Assembly: GCA_023423335.1 (NCBI GenBank)
Contig: JAFAFU010000070.1
Span: 25,538 to 89,537 of the forward strand
DNA length: 64,000 nucleotides
Source of the DNA: Bacillota bacterium
GTDB taxonomy: Bacteria > Bacillota > Clostridia > Lachnospirales > Lachnospiraceae
Direction: 5' to 3'
How positions within the stretch are numbered: position 1 is the stretch's first letter; the number at the start of each line of letters is the position of its first letter. This document shows positions 53,711 through 61,487 of the stretch, one piece after another. The translations under genes were made by a program, and so were the position numbers. The notes beneath the pieces are model-generated. The model saw nothing but the letters and a program-made list of their open reading frames with translations. It was not told the origin of the DNA and made no database searches.

Positions 53711-54034
53711 ATGATTAATATAGCCATTTATAAAAATGCAGAGAACATGATTACAGGCGTTAAAGTATCGGGACATTCCGGTTATGCCGAAGCAGGCAGT
53801 GATATCGTTTGTTCTGCAGTATCCGCCTTAGTAATCAATACCATAAATTCTATAGAACATTTTACCTCCGATCAGTTCCGGCTGGAACAGGAGGAGAATT
53901 CGGGTCATATAGAATTCCATGTGATTTCACCGATCAGTAATAACACGAGTTTGTTATTGAATTCTTTAGTCTTAGGGCTTCAGGGAGTCAGTGACGGCTA
54001 CCCGAAATATGTTAAATTGACTCAGAAATCATAG
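53711..54034 (+). CDS. prp: Ribosomal-processing cysteine protease Prp
   Basis: 107 residues. Catalytic His22 and Cys34 (SGHSGYAEAGSDIVCSAVSAL) match the Prp dyad. It removes the N-terminal extension of ribosomal protein L27, encoded by the next gene; the extension is visible there. Between rplU and rpmA, the standard order in Firmicutes. Confidence 0.95.
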   Translation: MINIAIYKNAENMITGVKVSGHSGYAEAGSDIVCSAVSALVINTINSIEHFTSDQFRLEQEENSGHIEFHVISPISNNTSLLLNSLVLGLQGVSDGYPKYVKLTQKS

Positions 54035-54066
54035 TAACGTAAACATTGAATTTAGGAGGTGTAACT

Positions 54067-54354
54067 ATGTTAAGAATGAACCTTCAATTTTTCGCTCATA
54101 AGAAGGGTGTTGGTTCTACCAAGAACGGCAGAGATTCCGAATCCAAGAGATTGGGTGCGAAAAGAGCTGACGGACAGTTCGTTCTTGCCGGTAATATCCT
54201 TTACAGGCAGCGCGGTACTAAGATCCATCCCGGAATTAACGTTGGACGCGGCGGCGATGATACATTATTTGCTTTAGTTGACGGAGTTGTTAGATTCGAA
54301 AGAAAAGGCAGGGATAAGAAGCAGGCAAGTGTCTACCCTGTTGAAAGCAAATAA
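54067..54354 (+). CDS. rpmA: 50S ribosomal protein L27 (with cleavable N-terminal extension)
   Basis: 95 residues from ATG 54067 after GGAGGTG. It begins MLRMNLQFF before [21 protein letters not shown], so mature L27 starts at Ala10. This is the Firmicute-type extension cleaved by Prp, here encoded directly upstream. A terminator follows. Confidence 0.98.
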   Translation: MLRMNLQFFAHKKGVGSTKNGRDSESKRLGAKRADGQFVLAGNILYRQRGTKIHPGINVGRGGDDTLFALVDGVVRFERKGRDKKQASVYPVESK

Positions 54355-54416
54355 TTTTTGCCTTAGGTAATATATTTATTGTCTTTGACAATGAAGAGCC
54401 TGTATTTTCGGTAATG

Positions 54417-54450
54417 ACCCCAAATTCCCAAAGGATTTGGGGTTCTTTTG
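54417..54450 (+). terminator. Terminator of rplU-prp-rpmA
   Basis: ACCCCAAAT and ATTTGGGGT pair perfectly around a 9-base loop and are followed by TCTTTTG. Confidence 0.9.
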
Positions 54451-54468
54451 TGCATTTTGCAAACTTGG

Positions 54469-54497
54469 TTGTATTTGCCAGGGATTCCGATTATAAT
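54469..54497 (+). promoter_or_regulatory. Promoter of obg
   Basis: TTGTAT (54469-54474), 17-base spacer, TATAAT (54492-54497), giving a leader of about 140 bases. Confidence 0.75.
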
Positions 54498-54592
54498 ATG
54501 CTTAAAGTATTGAAAACTGCCTGAATTGTAAAATATTCAACAGGAATTCATGCAATAATATACACGATAAGCAGATTAGTCCGTGGATGGCG

Positions 54593-54631
54593 CAAACAAG
54601 TTTGCACAGCAAGGTTAGCCGCTTGGCGGCT
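54593..54631 (+). other. Two hairpins in the obg leader
   Basis: GCAAAC-AA-GTTTGC and AGCCGC-TTG-GCGGCT lie in series just before TGGAGG and the obg ATG. The layout (two small hairpins then TGGAGGT) resembles the 71-base leader at 28219 and 41057, but the sequence does not align. Confidence 0.5.
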
Positions 54632-54645
54632 GAATGGAGGTTAAT

Positions 54646-55932
54646 ATGTTTGCAGACAGAGCAGAAATTTATATCAGGTCGGGCAAAGGCGGAGACGGAC
54701 ATGTATCCTTTCGAAAAGAGCTGTTCGTTCCGGCCGGTGGTCCGGACGGTGGCGACGGAGGCAGGGGCGGCAATCTGATATTTGAAGTAGATGAAGGTAT
54801 GAATACCCTGGCGGATTTCCGTTATATCAGAAAATACGCGGCACAGGACGGTGAAGGCGGCGGTAAGAGAAGATGCCATGGTAAGGACGGCGAGGATCTG
54901 ATTCTTAAGGTTCCGCAGGGAACGGTTATTAAAGAGAAGACAACCGGTAAGGTTGTTGCCGATATGTCCGATGCGAATACGCGAGAGGTGATACTCCGCG
55001 GAGGACGGGGAGGGAAAGGTAACCAGCATTATGCCACAGCTACCATGCAGGTACCGAAATACGCCCAGCCCGGTCAAAAGGCAATGGAGATGACGGTGGT
55101 TCTGGAGCTTAAGGTAATTGCAGATGTCGGCCTGGTCGGCTTCCCTAATGTGGGTAAGTCCACTTTTTTGTCCAGAGTTACCAATGCAAAGCCGAAAATC
55201 GGTAATTATCATTTCACCACGACCAGTCCCAACCTTGGAGTGGTTGACCTGGGAGGAGGAAATGGCTTCGTTATTGCAGATATTCCGGGACTCATTGAGG
55301 GCGCATCAGAAGGACTTGGCCTTGGGCATGAATTCCTCAGGCATATTGAACGGACGAAGGTCATCATCCATCTGGTGGATGCTGCTTCCACGGAGGGCAG
55401 GGACCCGATTGAGGATATCAGGCTGATTAATTCCGAGCTGGTATCCTATAATCCAGAACTGGCCAACCGTCCTCAGGTAATCGCTGCCAATAAGACAGAT
55501 GTTTTTTATGACGGGGAGGAAGAAGAGGTCATTAAGAAGATGAAAGAGACCTTTGAGCCGCAGGGAATATCCGTATTTCCGATTTCTGCAGTCAGCGGCA
55601 GGGGCGTTAAGGAGCTTCTCTATCATGTTAAGGAGATGCTGGAGCAGGTGGATCAGTCTCCGATGATCTTCCCGAAGGAATTCTTCCCCGAGGATATGAT
55701 AAAATTCGAGGAGCCGTATGAGGTTAAGAAGGAAGAGGAGCATCTGTACATTGTCGAAGGTCCCAGAATTGAGAGAATGCTGGGATATACCAATCTGGAT
55801 TCCGAGAAGGGATTTACCTTCTTCCAGCGTTTCCTGAGAGAAAACGGCATCCTGGAGGAATTGGAAGCCCTCGGCATAGAGGAAGGAGATACGGTAAGAA
55901 TGTATGGATTGGAATTTGATTATTATAAATAA
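54646..55932 (+). CDS. obgE: GTPase Obg
   Basis: 428 residues from ATG 54646 after TGGAGG. The glycine-rich OBG domain (GKGGDGHVSFRKELFVPAGGPDGGDGG region) is followed by the G domain with G1 GFPNVGKST near residue 165-172, G3 DIPGLIEG and G4 NKTD, then a C-terminal OCT domain. It acts in 50S assembly and stress signalling. Own promoter; yhbY follows in the same transcript. Confidence 0.97.
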   Translation: MFADRAEIYIRSGKGGDGHVSFRKELFVPAGGPDGGDGGRGGNLIFEVDEGMNTLADFRYIRKYAAQDGEGGGKRRCHGKDGEDLILKVPQGTVIKEKTTGKVVADMSDANTREVILRGGRGGKGNQHYATATMQVPKYAQPGQKAMEMTVVLELKVIADVGLVGFPNVGKSTFLSRVTNAKPKIGNYHFTTTSPNLGVVDLGGGNGFVIADIPGLIEGASEGLGLGHEFLRHIERTKVIIHLVDAASTEGRDPIEDIRLINSELVSYNPELANRPQVIAANKTDVFYDGEEEEVIKKMKETFEPQGISVFPISAVSGRGVKELLYHVKEMLEQVDQSPMIFPKEFFPEDMIKFEEPYEVKKEEEHLYIVEGPRIERMLGYTNLDSEKGFTFFQRFLRENGILEELEALGIEEGDTVRMYGLEFDYYK

Positions 55933-55950
55933 TCCGGAAAGGAGAATAAA

Positions 55951-56265
55951 ATGACGACAAAGCAGCGTGCCTATTTAAAAAGTCTGGCGATGACAATGGA
56001 ACCGATTTATCAGATCGGCAAAGCTTCTCTGACCCCTGAAATCACGGAAGGCGTATCGGAAGCACTGGAAGCCAGAGAGCTGATAAAAATTAATGTACTT
56101 AAGAACTGTACGGAGGATATCGGAGTTTTAGCCCATACCCTGGCAGAGCGTACCCGTTCTGAGCTGGTACAGGTGATTGGTAAGAAAATAGTTCTGTATA
56201 GAGAATCCAGGGACAAGAAGAAAATTGTCCTCCCGGAAGAAAAAAATAAGAAGGCTAAGGCATAA
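55951..56265 (+). CDS. yhbY: YhbY/CRM-domain RNA-binding protein
   Basis: 104 residues starting MTTKQRAYLKSLAMTMEPIYQIGKASLTPEI, the CRM-domain (YhbY) signature, with the RNA-binding loop GKKIVLYRESRDKKKI. A ribosome-assembly factor binding pre-50S particles. 18 bases after obg. Confidence 0.95.
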   Translation: MTTKQRAYLKSLAMTMEPIYQIGKASLTPEITEGVSEALEARELIKINVLKNCTEDIGVLAHTLAERTRSELVQVIGKKIVLYRESRDKKKIVLPEEKNKKAKA

Positions 56266-56316
56266 AATATATCAGGTAAAGTTAAAATACTTAGGATAAG
56301 AAAGGCAGGGTATGAT

Positions 56317-56931
56317 ATGAGAAAGGTCGGAATTATGGGCGGAACCTTTAACCCGATCCATTACGGACATTTGCTTCTGGCGGAAAATGCATATGAACAA
56401 ATCGGACTGGATAAAATTCTCTTTATGCCTTCCAAGAAGCCTCCCCATAAAGCAAGTCTGGAGGTAGCCTCAGGCGAACACAGATTGGATATGGTGAAGC
56501 TGGCAATAGGGAACAATCCGCATTTTGTTGCTTCGACTCTTGAACTGGACCGCGAGGGAATGACTTATACGGCCGATACTCTTGCCATACTTGCCGGAGA
56601 AAATCCGGATACCGAATATTATTTTATCATTGGAGGCGATTCTCTGCTGCAGATGACGGAGTGGAGAGCTCCGCAGATTGTATTTAAGCTATGCACCATT
56701 GTTGCGGCGGGGAGGAACCAACTGCCCAGAAATACATTGGAACAGCAGGTAAAGAGGCTGCATGAGGCTTATGGGGCAAGTATCATATTGATGGATATGC
56801 CTGCAATAGAGATATCCTCCGCAGATATCAGAGAAAGAACCGCTTCAAACAAATCCATCCGGTATTATGTACCGGAGCAGGTCCTGGATTATATTAAAGA
56901 ACATGGTCTGTATGGACATTCTGCGAACTAA
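56317..56931 (+). CDS. nadD: Nicotinate-nucleotide adenylyltransferase
   Basis: 204 residues. The nucleotidyltransferase motif GGTFNPIHYGHLLLAE (GxFNPxHxGH) and C-terminal ISSADIRERTASNKSIRYYVP are NadD signatures. It makes deamido-NAD+ from nicotinate mononucleotide. It precedes yqeK by 15 bases; the nadD-yqeK-rsfS string is conserved. Confidence 0.97.
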   Translation: MRKVGIMGGTFNPIHYGHLLLAENAYEQIGLDKILFMPSKKPPHKASLEVASGEHRLDMVKLAIGNNPHFVASTLELDREGMTYTADTLAILAGENPDTEYYFIIGGDSLLQMTEWRAPQIVFKLCTIVAAGRNQLPRNTLEQQVKRLHEAYGASIILMDMPAIEISSADIRERTASNKSIRYYVPEQVLDYIKEHGLYGHSAN

Positions 56932-56946
56932 AAGAGGTTAAAGCAC

Positions 56947-57522
56947 ATGGAACTGCAATTACTTAGGGATAAGGTCAGATCAATGATGAAGGAATCCAGG
57001 TACAGGCATATGCTCGGTACAGAAGCAGTTGCTTATGACCTGGCCCTGATATATGGTTATGATACGGAAAAAGCCAGCATTGCCGGTATCCTGCATGATT
57101 GTGCAAAATGTCTGTCCGACAGGGAGTTACTTAAAGAATGTGACCGTTACGAGCTTCCGGTTACAGAGGTGGAAAAGCAAAAGGCATCCTTGCTCCATGC
57201 CAAAGTAGGGGCTGCCTATGCGAAGGACAAATTCGGTATTACGGACGAGGATATCATAAACTCCATATGGTATCATACGACCGGCCGGCCCGGTATGTCC
57301 TTGCTGGAGAAAATAATATATACTGCGGATTATATTGAACCCTGCAGAGAGCTGCTGCCGGACATTGACCGGATTCGCCGGGCAGCCTACAATGACTTGG
57401 ACCGTGCGGTTACCATGATAACGAAAAATATATTGGATTATCTTACAAATACCGGGGAAAGGATCGATACCCGTACCTTGGAAACATACAAGTATTACAA
57501 AGCTGTCCTGCAGAAAAAGTAA
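56947..57522 (+). CDS. yqeK: YqeK HD-domain Ap4A hydrolase
   Basis: 191 residues. HD-domain metal ligands in SRYRHMLGTEAVAYDLA (His), GILHDCAKCLSD (His-Asp) and SLLHAKVGA are present, with IWYHTTGRPGMSLLEKIIYTADYIEP at the C-terminal half. YqeK members hydrolyse Ap4A symmetrically. Located with nadD and rsfS. Confidence 0.93.
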   Translation: MELQLLRDKVRSMMKESRYRHMLGTEAVAYDLALIYGYDTEKASIAGILHDCAKCLSDRELLKECDRYELPVTEVEKQKASLLHAKVGAAYAKDKFGITDEDIINSIWYHTTGRPGMSLLEKIIYTADYIEPCRELLPDIDRIRRAAYNDLDRAVTMITKNILDYLTNTGERIDTRTLETYKYYKAVLQKK

Positions 57523-57553
57523 GAGCTGCATATCGGGCAAAATGCTTATAGTA

Positions 57554-57599
57554 CAGGCAAATGCCTAAAAAACAGGCAAATGCCTAAAAAACAGGCATA
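57554..57599 (+). repeat. Tandem 19-base repeat before rsfS
   Basis: The unit CAGGCAAATGCCTAAAAAA occurs twice in exact copy (57554-57572, 57573-57591) and a third partial CAGGCATAGG runs into the rsfS ribosome binding site (GGAGG). Each unit carries a small palindrome AGGCA-AA-TGCCT. Confidence 0.75.
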
Positions 57600-57610
57600 G
57601 GAGGGAAACA

Positions 57611-57967
57611 ATGGAGAATTCGAAAGAAATGGTAAAACTGGCCTATCAGGCTTTAGAAGAGAAAAAGGGTGAGGATATTCAGGTGATTGAGATTAAGGAT
57701 ATCTCAATACTTGCGGATTATTTTATCATTGCCAACGGAACGAATGCACCACAGGTGGATGCTTTGGTATCCAATGTGAAGGATATACTTGGAAGAAATG
57801 GATATGAACCGAAGCGGATCGAGGGAATTCGGTCTGCAAGCTGGATTCTGCTGGACTACGGTGATCTTGTCGTCCATGTCTTCTCTAAGGAAGACCGGTT
57901 ATTCTACAACCTGGAGCGAATCTGGAGAGATGGCAAGACCATCAGCAAGGAACAGCTGGAAGGTTAA
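57611..57967 (+). CDS. rsfS: Ribosomal silencing factor RsfS
   Basis: 118 residues of the DUF143/Iojap family: DISILADYFIIANGTNAPQVDALVSNV and the C-terminal GDLVVHVFSKEDRLFYNLERIW. It binds L14 and blocks subunit joining under starvation. Ribosome binding site GGAGG partly formed by the tandem repeat before it. Confidence 0.96.
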   Translation: MENSKEMVKLAYQALEEKKGEDIQVIEIKDISILADYFIIANGTNAPQVDALVSNVKDILGRNGYEPKRIEGIRSASWILLDYGDLVVHVFSKEDRLFYNLERIWRDGKTISKEQLEG

Positions 57968-58046
57968 TAACCGAAGACTAAGGTATGGCTGCATCATAGT
58001 TATTAAAATATCGAAAGAGTGGCTGCATCGATAGCGATAAAGATAC

Positions 58047-58109
58047 AACAGGCACCTTTTGTTTCCCTCAAACACAACATGTGTTATGGAAAGCAAAAGA
58101 TGCCTGTTT
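58047..58109. terminator. Bidirectional terminator between rsfS and lexA
   Basis: A 21-bp stem (AACAGGCACC... against its partner ending TGCCTGTT) with two imperfect positions, plus an inner AACACA/TGTGTT pairing, lies between two convergent genes. A/T-rich tails on both sides. Confidence 0.75.
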
Positions 58110-58114
58110 CTTGC

Positions 58115-58732
58115 TTATGAAAAAATTCGGAATAGTCCGATGACTTTTCCTAGAATCTGGAGATCCGGAACAATGATCGGTTCCATGGAATCATTCTCCG
58201 GCTGTAAACGGTAATGGCCATTCTCTTTATAGAAGGTTTTCACAGTAACTTCATCCTCGATCAGGGCAACAACAAAATCTCCGTTCTTCGCATGGGACTG
58301 TCTTTGCACCAGAATCTTATCCCCGTTAAAGATGCCGGCATTGATCATACTGTCTCCCTTCACCATCAGCATGAAGGTCTCTTCGTTCGGCATATATTCG
58401 GATGGGATGGGGAAATAGCTGTCTATATTCTGAACTGCCAGTATCGGCTGACCCGCAGTGATGGTACCGACAATCGGTACATTCACCAGCTCCCGTCTGG
58501 TCAGGTTGAATTCATCGTCAATGACCTCAATTGCTCTGGGCTTGGAAGGGTCCCTTCTGATATATCCGTTCTTCTCCAGTGTCTCTAAGTGGGAGTGGAC
58601 AGAGGAGGTGGATTTCAGTTTCACTGCTTCACATATTTCACGCACTGCCGGCGGGTATCCCTTATTGATGATCTGAGACTTCAAATATTCCAATATCTCT
58701 TTCTGTTTATTACTTATCCTGCCATATCCCAT
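58115..58732 (-). CDS. lexA: LexA SOS repressor
   Basis: 205 residues. N-terminal winged helix (QKEILEYLKSQIINKGYPPAVREIC ...), self-cleavage site Ala93-Gly94 in TITAGQPI, catalytic Ser128 (GDSM) and Lys165 (VTVKTF). RecA-stimulated autocleavage derepresses SOS genes. It is divergent from a yneA-like gene, and the shared region holds several CGAACNNNNGTTCG-like sites, so both are under LexA control. Confidence 0.97.
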   Translation of the reverse strand: MGYGRISNKQKEILEYLKSQIINKGYPPAVREICEAVKLKSTSSVHSHLETLEKNGYIRRDPSKPRAIEVIDDEFNLTRRELVNVPIVGTITAGQPILAVQNIDSYFPIPSEYMPNEETFMLMVKGDSMINAGIFNGDKILVQRQSHAKNGDFVVALIEDEVTVKTFYKENGHYRLQPENDSMEPIIVPDLQILGKVIGLFRIFS

Positions 58733-58791
58733 TCAATCATCCTCCATCTTATATTCTCATTAGCGTAGGTATTTAAATTCTTGTCGTGTAT

Positions 58792-58833
58792 ATTATACCA
58801 TACCTGCCAGAAAAATGCAAAACTAATGTTCTG
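58792..58833 (-). promoter_or_regulatory. lexA promoter with weak LexA box
   Basis: Minus strand: TTGCAT (58820-58815), 17-base spacer, TATAAT (58797-58792). The site AGAACATTAGTTTT just upstream shares the half AGAAC...GTT with the LexA consensus and touches the -35, fitting autoregulation. Confidence 0.65.
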
Positions 58834-58882
58834 AAAAACGAAAAAATGTTTGTAAAAAGAAACCTATGTTCGAAAAAATCTA

Positions 58883-58911
58883 TTGACAAACGGACATGTG
58901 TTCGATATAAT
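58883..58911 (+). promoter_or_regulatory. yneA-like promoter with LexA box in the spacer
   Basis: TTGACA (58883-58888), 17-base spacer, TATAAT (58906-58911). The spacer holds CGGACATGTGTTCG (58891-58904), one mismatch from the Firmicute LexA box CGAACNNNNGTTCG. Additional GTTCG half-sites lie at about 58868, 58930 and 58943. Confidence 0.85.
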
Positions 58912-59132
58912 CTTAATAAAGAAACAAATGTTCGTATCATATGTTCGAATTACTTATAATAATGAATCATAACCGGACTTTTTGAGAACATTATTTAAAA
59001 ATTTTTTACAATAGACATCGGATGACCTTGACCCATATTATAATTAACCAAAGATTGAATTGACGGTCATACAGCGCAGCAAAGCTGAATGAAGCATAGA
59101 AGCCAATTAGGAATTAGTGGGAGGAATACCGT

Positions 59133-59480
59133 ATGAACAGAGCATTGAATTATACCGGCAGGAATAAAGTGACCACCCGTAAGGGGAGGATAGGGCTGAT
59201 CGGCATTTTGATCCTCCTTGTCTTAATCGTAATGTCCATGTACATTTTCACTAAGACAGTAACGGCCCAGGGGAGCCGGGAGAGAGTAAAGTTGGTTACC
59301 AGTATAGAGATAAAGAAGGGCGATACCTTATGGAGTATTGCATCCGGGTTTATGACGGATGAATATAGAGATGTTAATGAATATGTGAAGGAACTAAAGG
59401 ATAGTAACGGTCTTACCTCCGATACGATCCATGCAGGGAATTATATCATAGTTCCATATTTTGCCGATGCATCGAACTAA
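59133..59480 (+). CDS. yneA: YneA-like SOS cell-division inhibitor
   Basis: 115 residues. A positively charged N-terminus, one membrane helix (residues 23-42), and a LysM domain (EIKKGDTLWSIASGF ... HAGNYIIVPYF). This architecture plus the divergent position opposite lexA and the LexA box in its promoter match YneA/DivS, which blocks division during DNA damage. The leader from the promoter is about 215 bases long, unusual, function unknown. Ribosome binding site GGGAGG. Confidence 0.85.
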   Translation: MNRALNYTGRNKVTTRKGRIGLIGILILLVLIVMSMYIFTKTVTAQGSRERVKLVTSIEIKKGDTLWSIASGFMTDEYRDVNEYVKELKDSNGLTSDTIHAGNYIIVPYFADASN

Positions 59481-59511
59481 TTCTCCTTAATTTTAAATAG
59501 TTGACAGGAGT

Positions 59512-59554
59512 GGGAAATAAATCGTAGAGTATAATCGATTTATTTTCCATTTTT
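59512..59554 (+). terminator. Terminator of the yneA-like gene
   Basis: GGGAAATAAATCG pairs with CGATTTATTTTCC (13 bp, one wobble) around an 11-base loop, followed by ATTTTTG. Confidence 0.85.
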
Positions 59555-59676
59555 GTTATGTGCGTTATTGAAAGTCTATGAAATATAATTTCTGTGAATG
59601 GAACAGGATAGGTAATGGGCTTATAAAATGGAATAATTCAACAATAATGAAAGTTTATACTTTTTTAATACAATAA

Positions 59677-59705
59677 TTGATTATTTAAACATTTTATAAT
59701 ATAAT
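59677..59705 (+). promoter_or_regulatory. Promoter of the aspartate kinase gene
   Basis: TTGATT (59677-59682), 17-base spacer, TATAAT (59700-59705), 60 bases before the start. No lysine riboswitch is seen. Confidence 0.7.
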
Positions 59706-59765
59706 GATATTTAAAATTTCCATATTATACACCGCACAGACTAACGTGCAGAAAGAGGAGTACTT

Positions 59766-61085
59766 ATGAATGACACTAAGGTAGTTAAATTTGGAGGGAG
59801 TTCGCTGGCTGATGCTAATCAATTTCAGAAGGTAGCGGAAATCGTCCATGCCGATAAGAGCAGAAGATTTGTCGTTGCTTCCGCCCCGGGGAAACGGTAT
59901 GCCAGCGATACAAAGATTACGGACTTGCTTTATGGCTGCTATGATAAGGCTTCAAAGGGTTTAAATTTCGATGCGGAATTCGATGCCATCGAGGAGCGTT
60001 ACAACGATATTATTAAGGGCCTTAACCTGGATTTATCACTGGAAGAGGAACTGAAGCATATAAAATATTCTTTTGCACACAGTGCGGGAAGGGATTATGC
60101 TGCCAGCCGGGGGGAATACCTCAACGCAATTTTACTGGCGAAGTATCTTGGATTTCCGTTCCTGGATATGGTCGGACTGATCTGTTTTAATGAGAGCGGT
60201 GAGTTTGATCTGGATAAGACGATATCCAAGCTGGCTCCGAAGCTGAGTGAGATGGAGAATGCAGTTATTCCCGGCTTCTATGGTTCAATGCCGAATGATA
60301 CAATTAAAACCTTCTCCAGAGGCGGTTCCGACATCACCGGCTCCATCGTAGCCAGGGCTGCCGATGCTAAGATATATGAGAACTGGACCGATGTCAGCGG
60401 CTTCCTGATCTGTGATCCCAGAATTGTGCAGGACCCGAAGCCGATAACGACGATTACCTACAGGGAGCTGAGGGAGCTTTCTTATATGGGGGCCACCGTA
60501 CTCCATGAGGATTCTATCTTCCCGGTACGTACGAAGGGTATCCCGATCAATATTAAGAATACGAACCATCCAGAGGACCCGGGTACAATGATCGTGTCCC
60601 AGTCCGTGGACAGAAGCGATTTTACGATTACCGGTATCGCTGGTAAGAAGGGCTTCTCTGTTATCAACATTGAGAAAGATATGATGAACAGCACCGTTGG
60701 CTTCGGCAGAAACGTTCTGAGATCCCTTGAGAAGAATAATATTTGCTTTGAACATATTCCGTCAGGCATTGATACCTTAAGTGTCATTGTCAGCACGGAG
60801 GCAATCCGCGGCAAAGAAAAAGCGGTTCTGGATGAGATTATCTCCCGTACTCAGCCCGACCATATCGAGATCGAGGATGACCTGGCACTGATTGCGGTCG
60901 TAGGACGCGGTATGAGGAGGGCGAGAGGTACTGCTGCGAAGATCTTCTCTGCGTTAGCACAGGCTAAGATAAACATTAAGATGATCGACCAGGGTTCTTC
61001 TGAGTTGAACATCATCATTGGTGTTTCCGAGGAGGATTTTGAGGAAGCTACCAGGGCAATCTATCATATCTTCGTACAGGATTAA
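59766..61085 (+). CDS. lysC: Aspartate kinase
   Basis: 439 residues. Phosphorylates aspartate, the first step to lysine, threonine and methionine. KFGGSSL at residues 8-14, the kinase core with SRGGSDITGSIVARA, and two C-terminal ACT domains (VINIEKDMMNSTVGF and ALIAVVGRGMRRARGTAAKIFSAL) mark the monofunctional type. GAGGAG lies before the ATG. Feedback effector (lysine, threonine or neither) cannot be decided. The symbol is used in the general sense. Confidence 0.95.
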   Translation: MNDTKVVKFGGSSLADANQFQKVAEIVHADKSRRFVVASAPGKRYASDTKITDLLYGCYDKASKGLNFDAEFDAIEERYNDIIKGLNLDLSLEEELKHIKYSFAHSAGRDYAASRGEYLNAILLAKYLGFPFLDMVGLICFNESGEFDLDKTISKLAPKLSEMENAVIPGFYGSMPNDTIKTFSRGGSDITGSIVARAADAKIYENWTDVSGFLICDPRIVQDPKPITTITYRELRELSYMGATVLHEDSIFPVRTKGIPINIKNTNHPEDPGTMIVSQSVDRSDFTITGIAGKKGFSVINIEKDMMNSTVGFGRNVLRSLEKNNICFEHIPSGIDTLSVIVSTEAIRGKEKAVLDEIISRTQPDHIEIEDDLALIAVVGRGMRRARGTAAKIFSALAQAKINIKMIDQGSSELNIIIGVSEEDFEEATRAIYHIFVQD

Positions 61086-61109
61086 TAAAGAGGTGCACAG
61101 TAATAAGCT

Positions 61110-61157
61110 CTCCCCTGAACCGGCAGCGGTATGGCTGTCATTTCAGGGGAGTATTTG
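61110..61157 (+). terminator. Terminator of the aspartate kinase gene
   Basis: CTCCCCTGAA and TTCAGGGGAG form a perfect 10-bp stem with a 22-base loop; TATTTGTT follows. Confidence 0.8.
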
Positions 61158-61204
61158 TTATGCCTCGTTCCTGATACATACCATACGGCGATATATTTAT
61201 AATA

Positions 61205-61426
61205 ATGGAATGCCAAAGCATTGAAATTATGCTATACTACGATAAGATTATCCGGCGCTTCTTATATTCTAACAAATACCATGCGATAAAACGATCAGGA
61301 CATTTTGATATGGGAGAGCCTGTCGGTGAGTGGGTTACTTATGATAGCGAAGGAAAAAAATATAAAGCTTCTGAGCGGAAGCATATTGTCAATCATAACG
61401 ATTCAAATGAAATTTACTTATTATAA
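61205..61426 (+). CDS. Short ORF with MORN-like segment, probable fragment
   Basis: 73 codons, no good ribosome binding site. The middle reads SGHFDMGEPVGEWVTYDSEGKKYK, like one MORN/antitoxin-type beta-hairpin repeat (GxxxxGEWxxYxxxG). A single repeat and abrupt ends suggest a remnant of a longer protein. A TATACT-like -10 at about 61233 lies inside the frame, so expression from ATG 61205 is unlikely. Confidence 0.35.
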   Translation: MECQSIEIMLYYDKIIRRFLYSNKYHAIKRSGHFDMGEPVGEWVTYDSEGKKYKASERKHIVNHNDSNEIYLL

Positions 61427-61487
61427 TTTAATAATATACCTATCGCTTATCATATATTGGAATAAGTAAGTTTTATGAGGCTATATT

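Noticed and set aside
57554..57599. CRISPR-like array
   Set aside because: Units are contiguous 19-mers without spacers; no cas genes nearby.
59505..59535. TTGACA...TATAAT after the yneA-like gene as a promoter
   Set aside because: The spacer is far from 17 bases and the TATAAT lies in the loop of a clear terminator hairpin.
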